A stretch of 48,696 bases of DNA from Sphingomonas sp. (lineage in GTDB: Bacteria; Pseudomonadota; Alphaproteobacteria; Sphingomonadales; Sphingomonadaceae), in the NCBI GenBank assembly GCA_019744885.1, contig JAIETY010000082.1:1-48696 (forward strand), written 5' to 3'. This document shows, piece after piece, positions 8,802 through 16,300 of this stretch. The translations under genes and the position numbers were made by a program. The first letter of the stretch is position 1; every line of letters begins with the position of its first letter. The notes beneath the pieces are model-generated. The model saw only the letters and a list, made by a program, of their open reading frames with translations, searched no databases and was not told the DNA's origin.

Positions 8802-9323
8802 TCAGCCCTTCAGCTTGTCTCTAAGCCCCGCCAGCGCACCGAACGGCCCCGCTTCCTCCTCGGCAACCACACCCGCCGCGCGCAGCGATTCTGCTGCCTC
8901 CGGCCCGCGCGGGAAGGGGTCGAGCGCCAGCGCCATCGTCTCGGCGGCGGCCTCGCCCAGATCGATCGCGCTGCCCGCATAGGGAATCGTGTCGAGCGCA
9001 TCATCCGCCAGCTCGATCTCGTCGCCCTCGGGTACCTCGCTATCGGGCACGAACCGCAGCGCAACCGCCTCATCGACATGCGTTGCCAGCGGCGCGCCGG
9101 TGACGACACAGGCTTGCGCGACATCGGCCTCGACCCGGCCCGTCACGACAATGCCGCTGGCTTCTTCGTGCAGCGACAGCGTTGCCGTCAGTCGGTCGAC
9201 GCTGACCAGTCCGAATCGTACCGCAAGCGCCGCGCGCTCGGTCGCCTCAGCCGCTATGGTGACGCTGCGGGGTCGCGCGCCAATCGCGTCGATCCGCTCG
9301 GGCCGGGAAAATTCGGGCGTCAC
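8802..9323 (-). CDS. DUF177 (YceD-like) protein
   Basis: A 173-residue protein starting at GTG 9323 (MTPEFSRPERI). The start codon overlaps the upstream gene's TGA in a GTGA, so the two are translationally coupled. The central part (residues 60-120) has the DUF177 pattern: a VEADVAQACVVTGAPL strand with one retained cysteine, then an acidic segment VPEGDEIEL and an ALDPFPRGP motif. In other bacteria DUF177/YceD genes sit before rpmF and influence 23S rRNA or large-subunit accumulation; rpmF is not adjacent here. The C-terminus FGALAGLRDKLKG is the usual ending. Function in this organism is inferred from the family only. Confidence 0.88.
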   Translation of the reverse strand: MTPEFSRPERIDAIGARPRSVTIAAEATERAALAVRFGLVSVDRLTATLSLHEEASGIVVTGRVEADVAQACVVTGAPLATHVDEAVALRFVPDSEVPEGDEIELADDALDTIPYAGSAIDLGEAAAETMALALDPFPRGPEAAESLRAAGVVAEEEAGPFGALAGLRDKLKG

Positions 9324-9838
9324 GGGAGCATGCCGGCAATGATCACCGGGCTTGGCTGTTCCGCGAGTCGCGCGGCGAAACCGGATAGCGCATCGGCGAC
9401 ATGCGTCAGCGCCGTCGCGCCCGGATCGACCCCGCGATAAAGATTGCGCAACAGCGGCCCGCGCAAATCGCCCGCCGCCAGCCCCTCGCGATAGGCGCCC
9501 AATCGCCCGCCGAGCATGCTCACCATCTGGCCGACATATTTGCCCAAGCCCACATCGCCGATACCGCTCTGGCGCAACTGTGCGTCCATGTCTTCGATGA
9601 AGGTCTCGGTCAGCGCGACCGACGCCGGTGCCGCCGCCGGATCGGCCTCGAGCCGGATCAGCACCAGCGACAGGATCGCGGCAATCATGTCGAAGCGCCC
9701 GTCCATCGTGTCGGGCACCGCGCCCGCCAGATACCAGTGCGGCTCGCGCCCGCGCGCGACAATCGCCGCATAGAGCGCCGTCACCCCGCTGTCGTCGGTC
9801 GTCGCGCCGCCGAATATCCCGCCCAAAAATCGCTTCAT
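9320..9838 (-). CDS. Ubiquinol-cytochrome c chaperone family protein (Cbp3/UQCC1-like)
   Basis: A 172-residue protein beginning MKRFLGGIFG. It carries the family pattern ALYAAIVARGREPHWYLAGAVPDTMDGRFDMIAAILSL and, later, IGDVGLGKYVGQMVSMLGGRL. Relatives of yeast Cbp3 and human UQCC1 assist assembly of cytochrome b into the cytochrome bc1 complex. In alphaproteobacteria the gene is commonly found beside a DUF177 gene, as here. The stop overlaps the DUF177 start by four bases. The gene is divergent from bamE across a 121-base gap that must hold both promoters. Confidence 0.9.
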   Translation of the reverse strand: MKRFLGGIFGGATTDDSGVTALYAAIVARGREPHWYLAGAVPDTMDGRFDMIAAILSLVLIRLEADPAAAPASVALTETFIEDMDAQLRQSGIGDVGLGKYVGQMVSMLGGRLGAYREGLAAGDLRGPLLRNLYRGVDPGATALTHVADALSGFAARLAEQPSPVIIAGMLP

Positions 9839-9959
9839 GCCATGCTGCCTTGCCAACTGCCTTGTTTGCGCCCGATCCCCGGCATATTGAGGCTGCACGC
9901 TGGCGATGCAATGCGTGCGCAGCGTGCAGCGGCGATGATCGCCTGCTTGGAGGAACTGG

Positions 9960-10448
9960 ATGCGGTTGATTTCGACGCGAGTGGCGTTTGTGGCGGCGAT
10001 GGGCGCGCTGGCGATGACCGGCGGCTGCACGCCGCTGCGCGGGCATCAGGGCTATGTGATCGACGCAGATCTCGTCAATTCGGTGCAGCCCGGCGTCGAC
10101 AACCGCCAAACGGTGGCAAAAGTGCTCGGCAAGCCGACCTTCACCAGCCAGTTCAACGAAGGCGAATGGTTCTACGTCTCGCGCGACACTCGCTATTTTG
10201 CCTATAATCTGCCCAAGCCCAAGGTGCAGACGGTGCTGCGCATTCGCTTTGACGACAAGGGCGTGGTGAGCAAGGTCGATCGCACCGGCGTCGATCAGGT
10301 CGCGTCTATCACCCCCTATAGCAAGATCACGCCGACGCTGGGACGCAAGCGCAGCTTCTTCCGCGACGTGTTTGGCAATATCGGTGCGGTCGGCGCGGGC
10401 GCGAACCCGCAAGGACCGGGCGGCGGTGGCGGCGGCGGGCGCCCATAA
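9960..10448 (+). CDS. bamE: Outer membrane protein assembly factor BamE (SmpA/OmlA family lipoprotein)
   Basis: A 162-residue lipoprotein with a type II signal peptide; the lipobox is AMTGGC, which places the acylated cysteine near residue 23. The BamE fold follows, with the family sequence VQPGVDNRQTVAKVLGKPTF, then NEGEWFYVSRDTRYFAY and VLRIRFDDKGVVSKVDR. BamE is a non-essential member of the BAM complex that folds beta-barrel proteins into the outer membrane. The C-terminal 20 residues are Gly/Pro-rich and probably disordered. GGAGGA seven bases before the ATG is a strong ribosome-binding site. Confidence 0.94.
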   Translation: MRLISTRVAFVAAMGALAMTGGCTPLRGHQGYVIDADLVNSVQPGVDNRQTVAKVLGKPTFTSQFNEGEWFYVSRDTRYFAYNLPKPKVQTVLRIRFDDKGVVSKVDRTGVDQVASITPYSKITPTLGRKRSFFRDVFGNIGAVGAGANPQGPGGGGGGGRP

Positions 10449-10596
10449 ACTTCCTGCCACTCGTTCTGATACAATTTGTGACAACGCTTGCGGGCGGCTG
10501 ACCAAGCCATTCCCGACGCGTTCAGGCCGACTCGGCCATATCGGATCACGACAGCGACAGAAGCGTTGCTGTCCGACCGACTATGGGAGTTGTACC

Positions 10597-11103
10597 ATGC
10601 GTAAGATAATCCTTCTGACCTTGCTGGCAGCGGTCGCGACTCCGGTTGCGGCGCAGGCCCAGTCGCAAGCCGAAGTCCGCCGCAGCCAGCGCGACCTCCG
10701 CGAAGAACAGCGCGATCTCAACCAGGCCTATCGCTCGGGCGACCCGCGCCGCATCCGTGACGAACGCGATGATGTGCGCGACGCGCGCCAGGAATTGCGC
10801 GAGGACCGGCGTGACCGCGATCGGGCTTGGGGCCGTGACGACTGGCGCGGTTATCGCGACCGCAACGCGGGGCTCTATGCCCGCGGCGGCTGGCGCGCGC
10901 CCTTCCGCTATAATGCGTTCCGCAGCGGCGTGCGGATCGCGCCTGCCTATTATGGCCCGCGCTACTTCATCGCCGATCCGTGGCGCTATCGCCTGCCGCC
11001 CGCACGTGGTTACCAGCGTTGGGTGCGGCATTATGACGATGTCCTGCTCGTCGACACCCGGCGCGGCGTCGTGATCGATGTCTATCGCGGCTTCTGGCGT
11101 TAA
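10597..11103 (+). CDS. RcnB family periplasmic protein
   Basis: A 168-residue secreted protein with a Sec signal peptide (MRKIILLTLLAAVATPVAAQAQ, cleavage near A20-Q21). Next comes a highly charged Arg/Asp/Glu-rich helical segment (about 24-90), then an RcnB-type C-terminal domain (about 115-168) with the pattern YYGPRYFIADPWRYRLPPARGYQRWVRHYDDVLLVD. E. coli RcnB modulates nickel/cobalt efflux through RcnA. No metal transporter is nearby and metal ligands are not evident, so the metal role should not be assumed. The charged repeat region is unusual and may be a coiled coil. GGGAG lies before the ATG. Confidence 0.78.
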   Translation: MRKIILLTLLAAVATPVAAQAQSQAEVRRSQRDLREEQRDLNQAYRSGDPRRIRDERDDVRDARQELREDRRDRDRAWGRDDWRGYRDRNAGLYARGGWRAPFRYNAFRSGVRIAPAYYGPRYFIADPWRYRLPPARGYQRWVRHYDDVLLVDTRRGVVIDVYRGFWR

Positions 11104-11175
11104 TCGCTCGATGAGCCTGCGCGCTACCGGTCCGGAAGGCGACTTCTGGGCCGGGTTGCGTGTCAGCCGCCAGAC

Positions 11176-13308
11176 TCACCGGACCGTGAACACGACCTGA
11201 TCGACGACATGTCCCGCGAGGTCGACGAGGCGGATCAGATGCCGTCCGGGGCCAGCGAGCACCAGCGGCTGGGCTTCCGCCGCGCCGAGATCGCGCTTGT
11301 CGAGCCATAGCCGATGCGTCGATGCCTGCCCCGACACGCCGATGGCGAAGCGCTGGCGGTCGATCGGGATATCGGGATCGAGCGCATAGACGCTGCCTGA
11401 CACCGGATTGGTGATGCGGGGGCGGCGAGCAGTTTCGGGCGCCGCGCCGAACTGCGCCTGCGCGGTGCCGGTAAGGAAATATTCGAGCCGGGGCTGCTCG
11501 ATCTTGTCGGCAAAGGCGATCCGCCGCGCGTCGATGCCCGGTGGCGGTGGTGGGGGTGCGGCATCGCCCTGATCGAGCGCGCGCATTACATCACGCCACA
11601 CCGGTGCCGCCCCGCTCGTGCCCGATACGGCACGCATCGGATCGCCCTCCAGATTGCCGACCCAGACGCCGACGGTGTAGCGCCGGGTGAAGCCGATGCA
11701 CCAATTGTCGCGCAGCGCCTTCGACGTGCCGGTCTTGACCGCTGACCAGAAGGGTAAGCTGAGCGCCGAGTCGAGCCCGAAGGTGACCGCCCGGGCGTTC
11801 GAATCGCTCAGCATATTGCTCACCAGCCACGCGGTCTGCGGGGTGGTAATCGCTTTGTCCGGCACGATCGGCGCGTCGGGGGTCAGCCGCAACGGCGACC
11901 AGCGACCACCACGCGCGAGGCTGCGATAGGCAGCGACCTGTTCGAGCAGGGTCACTTCCGCCGAGCCGAGCGCGAGCGAAAAGCCATAATATTGCCCGTC
12001 CTCGACCAGCCCATGATAGCCGGTATCCCACAGCCGGTCGCGAAATGGCTCGACCCCCACCAGCAGCAAGGTGCGGACAGCGGGTACGTTGAGCGATCCG
12101 GCGAGCGCGGTGCGCGCCGACACTGGCCCCTTGAAATCGCGGTCGTAATTCTGCGGCACGTACAGCCCGCTCGCCGTGTCGAGCTGGACCGGCGAATCGT
12201 CGAGGATCGACGCCGGGGTCAGATAGCCATGCTCGATCGCCTGCGCGTAGAGGAAAGGCTTCAGCGTTGATCCAGCCTGGCGATAGCTGTTGGCGCCGTC
12301 GACTTGCGCCGCGGTTGAGGCGCCCCCGACGCCGCCGACATAGGCACGGACTTCGCCGGTCTCATTGTCGACCACCACGACCGCGCCGTCGCGCGCGCGG
12401 CTGCCGCCGAGGCCCTTGAGCTGCCGGGTCAGCGCCACCGTTGCCAGCCGCTGGATCCGCGCGTCGAGCGTCGAGGTGATCCGCAGGCCAGGCTTGGTCA
12501 GCAACCGGCTCGCGAGATGCGGCGCGAGGCCGGGGTCGAGCGCGAGCCGACGCTGCGGGCCGAGCATGGCCCAAGCGCCGCTTTCGAAGCGCGCGCAATC
12601 GCTGGTGCGCGCATAGCGGCACGCCCGCCGCGCGATCACCGGGGCGGGCGCCTGCGGATCGGGCAGCAGCGCGGCGAGCAGCAGCGAATCGTCGCGCGAC
12701 AAGGTATCGGGGGTCTTGCCGAACAGCCCGAGCGCCGCCGCGCCCACGCCTTGCGCCTCGCCGCGAAACCCGGCGAGGTTGAGATAGGCCTCGAGTATCT
12801 GCGCTTTGCTCCACCGCCCCTCGATCGCCCAGGCCGCGCGCATCTGGCGCAGTTTGTCGCGCCAGCCGCGCGACCCGGGCGCCGCCAAATCAGGCGCGAG
12901 ATAGGCGGCGAGCTGCATCGTCAGCGTGCTGGCGCCGCCGCGCGGTCGCCGCGCGATCCGGTCGCGCACCGCGCTTGCAATCGCGAGCCAGTCGACGCCG
13001 CCATGGCTGTAGAAGCGCTTGTCCTCGGCGCCCAGAATCGTGTCGCGGGTGACCGGTGCGATCTTGTCGACCGGGGTCCACGCCAGCCGCCGCGTCGCGA
13101 AATTGACGCGCGCCGAATCGATCAGCACGCCGTTTCGGTCATAGAGCCACGCTTCGGACGGCTGCCACGCGCGGCGCACCTGCGCATAATCGGGCATCGG
13201 TGGCGGCCGGGTCGCGAGGTCCAGTCCCGCGAGGCCGATGACGGCCAGCACCAGCGCGGCAATCGCCAGCCGCGCTGGAGTCAGCCACCGCCGAATAACA
13301 CCGCCCAT
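11176..13308 (-). CDS. pbpC: Penicillin-binding protein 1C (glycosyltransferase/transpeptidase)
   Basis: A 710-residue bifunctional peptidoglycan synthase anchored by one N-terminal helix (about 12-30). The glycosyltransferase domain has GAEDKRFYSHGG (E95, D96) and GGASTLTMQL (125-133). The transpeptidase domain has S347-x-x-K350, S405-L-N407 and K525-T-G-T528. A C-terminal BiPBP_C-type beta domain (about 615-710) is characteristic of PBP1C. The enzyme works on the periplasmic face of the inner membrane. It starts one base after the stop of the alpha-2-macroglobulin gene, the same pairing as E. coli yfhM-pbpC, and supports a joint role in repairing wall damage when attacking proteases enter the periplasm. 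Confidence 0.95.
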   Translation of the reverse strand: MGGVIRRWLTPARLAIAALVLAVIGLAGLDLATRPPPMPDYAQVRRAWQPSEAWLYDRNGVLIDSARVNFATRRLAWTPVDKIAPVTRDTILGAEDKRFYSHGGVDWLAIASAVRDRIARRPRGGASTLTMQLAAYLAPDLAAPGSRGWRDKLRQMRAAWAIEGRWSKAQILEAYLNLAGFRGEAQGVGAAALGLFGKTPDTLSRDDSLLLAALLPDPQAPAPVIARRACRYARTSDCARFESGAWAMLGPQRRLALDPGLAPHLASRLLTKPGLRITSTLDARIQRLATVALTRQLKGLGGSRARDGAVVVVDNETGEVRAYVGGVGGASTAAQVDGANSYRQAGSTLKPFLYAQAIEHGYLTPASILDDSPVQLDTASGLYVPQNYDRDFKGPVSARTALAGSLNVPAVRTLLLVGVEPFRDRLWDTGYHGLVEDGQYYGFSLALGSAEVTLLEQVAAYRSLARGGRWSPLRLTPDAPIVPDKAITTPQTAWLVSNMLSDSNARAVTFGLDSALSLPFWSAVKTGTSKALRDNWCIGFTRRYTVGVWVGNLEGDPMRAVSGTSGAAPVWRDVMRALDQGDAAPPPPPPGIDARRIAFADKIEQPRLEYFLTGTAQAQFGAAPETARRPRITNPVSGSVYALDPDIPIDRQRFAIGVSGQASTHRLWLDKRDLGAAEAQPLVLAGPGRHLIRLVDLAGHVVDQVVFTVR

Positions 13309-13309
13309 G

Positions 13310-16300
13310 TCAGCGCGGCGCCACCGTCACTGGCGCATTGGGCAGGTCGGCATGGATCGCGGGCGAATACATTGCCTCGACATGCGTCGGCGGCAGGTTG
13401 AAGCGCCCGGTACCGTTCAATCGCACCGAATAGGTCACGCTCGTCGTCCCGCGCGGCAGCCAGGCGAAATAGCCGCGCCACGTCGCGCCGCCGCGTTCGA
13501 TATAGCTCGGATAGCCGCCGTCGCTGCCGCCGATATTGAGCAGGCTCGACTGGTTGGCCTGATCGCCGAGGATCGTCGCGCCTGCCGGGACCGGATCGCT
13601 GATCACCACCCAGTTACGCTCGGCCGAAGCCTCGACGGTGATCGTCACCTTGATCACGTCGCCGCGCGTGTAGCGACCGGCGTTGCGCGCTTGCACCACC
13701 TCGACCTTGCGCGCGATCTTATAGCCCGCGAACAGCGCCGATTTGAGCGGCACCGCCGCCGACACCGACACCATTGCCCATGGCCCCGCGCCGCCCGACT
13801 GGCTCAGCACCAGCGGCACCCTCGCGGCGGGCAGCGGGAAGGACAGCAGCCGCTGCGGCTCGGCAAGCGGCCAGCCCCGGCTGAGCGTCGCGCTGCCGAG
13901 CGAGGCGGTGGTCACCCCGGCAATCGCTTCGGCCGGATAGAGCGTTGCAAATTTGCGCGCCGCAATCGTGCCCCAGGCATTGGCGGGAGTCGTATCCCAA
14001 TGGCCGCGTTGTTGGCGCAGCGCCACACCGACCATCATCTTCGGGCCTTCGTCCTGCCAGCCGGACTTGCCGAGCACGGCGATCAGCGCCTTGATCGCGC
14101 CTTCGTCGCCCGACGACATCAGCCACCAAGCGGCGTTCGACTGATCGCTGAGATCGAGCCGGGTGCCTTCGTAGACGAGGCGCGTCCGCAGCACCGCTTC
14201 ACCCGCGCCGCGCAATGCCTGCGCATTGGCGAGCCCCGCTGTGCGATCGATCGCGACGAGATAATCGGCGAGCTGCGCGGTCGGCATGTCCTTCGGTACG
14301 ATCTGGAGCTGGCCGAGCATCGCCGGGGTCGCCGCCCCCGCACGTGCGAGCGCGGTGAACGCCGCCAGACGGCGCAGGCGGACATCGCCATAGCTCTCGT
14401 GGTTCAGCCGCCCGTCGATTACCGCCTTCAGCCCGTCGATCATCTTCGCGCGCGGGCCGTCGGGGATCGGCAGGCCTGCGTCGCTCGTCAGCGACAGCAC
14501 ATAGGCGGTCAGCGCTTCGGAGCCATCAAGGCTGTCCGACGGCCAATAGCGCAGCAGGCCGTCGGGCGCCTGATAGGTCGGGATATCGCCCGCCAGCGTC
14601 GTCCAGCCGCCTGCATCGCCCGTGGCAACGATCCGCGACAGCCGCTGTTCGAAGCAATTATAGGGATAGGCGGTCATGTAACTGCGCACGCCGGCCAGCG
14701 GCGGCGCGAGCGTATCGGCAAGGCGAATCTCGACACCGCCACGCCCGGCCAGCGCGCCTGCAGGCGCGCCGATCGGGATCGGTCCGCTGCCGACCCGCGC
14801 GAGGGTCGAGGCCCAGACTTCGATCGGCACGGCGGGGACGATCTGCTGGGTGACGCCGATCTGGTCAGCGGCCTTGCCGTCGGCGGTTTTGGCCTGCACT
14901 TGCCAGCGCAGCGACGCGATATTTTCGGGCGCGGTCAGATTCCACATCACCGGCGCGGCCCCGCCCGCCGGGATGGTGACCGTCAGCGGCCGCCCCGACG
15001 CAATCGCGGGCGTCACCGCGACCGTCGCGGTCACCGTCATCGGCTTGTCTGAGCCATTGCGCAGCGTAAACACCGCGCCGAACTGGTCGCCGGTGCGTAC
15101 CAGCGGCGGAATCCCTGAAAAAATGCTCAGATCCTGCGCCGACCGGATTTCGCTCTCGCCGCTGCCGAACAATTGCGGGCCATCGGTCGCAATCGCCACC
15201 AGCCGGAACGCGGTGAGCGCATCGTTGAGCTGCACCGGCACCCGGGCATGCCCCTTGGCATCGAGCGCGACGCGGCCTTTCCACAGCAGCACCGGCTGGA
15301 AATTCTCGCGATTGAGCGCGGCATTGCCGCCCTCGCCGCCGTCGCCCCCGGCTACCACGGCCTTCTTGCCATAATGGCGCTTGCCGACGACTTGCGTCTG
15401 CGCGGTCGCGGTGAGCACTGAGAGCGATCGTTCGCCCATCATCGCCGTCAGCACATCGGTGCTGGGGTTGGGCGCGATCTGGTCGAGCGCGCGGTCGACC
15501 GCGACGAAGGCGACATCGGCGCTGGCCGCAGGCTTGCCGTCGGGGCGGGTGACCGCGACATCGACTTGCGCGACATCGCGCGCGGCATAGCGTGCCTTGT
15601 CGGCCTTCACGGTAACCCCGAGCTGATGGCCCTCCCAGCCGACCTTTACCTTGGCGATACCCATGCGGTAGGCGGGTTTCGCCAGATCAACCAACGCGGT
15701 CGCTTCAGGCGCGGGTTCGGGCTTGGCGGAAATGCCGAGCCACGCACCGATGCTGCTCAGCCAATCCCAGAATCCGGGCTCGGCCCGCCCGCGCACCGCG
15801 AGCACCGACACGAACACATCGGGCGCGTAGCTCGACGGCATTTTGACTTCGATCACTGGATCGGCGCCCGACAATTCGGTCACGAAATGCGACAACACCC
15901 CTTCGCGCTCGACCGTCACCAGCGCGGTTGCCTTGCGGAACGGCATGCGCACCTGGAATTTGGCGGTCTCGCCCGCTTTGTAAGCCTGGCGTTCGGGGAT
16001 CACGTCCATCCGGTCGCCATTGTCGCCACCGAACCACCAATCATCCTCGCCCGCCAGCCACACCGATTGGGTCGCGCGCGCGACATTGCCCTGCGCGTCG
16101 GATGTGGTGGCAACCGCATAGACTTCGCCCGAAACGCCGGGGTTGATCTTGCAACTCGCGAGCCCCTGCGCATCGGTGCTCGCCGAACAGGTCGCGGCGA
16201 GCTTAGTGGTCTTCATCTGATTGTCATAGGCATAGAAGCCGCCGATCAACCGCCGCCGCGCGGTCAGGATTTCACGGCTGTAGAGCGCGACCGAAATCGC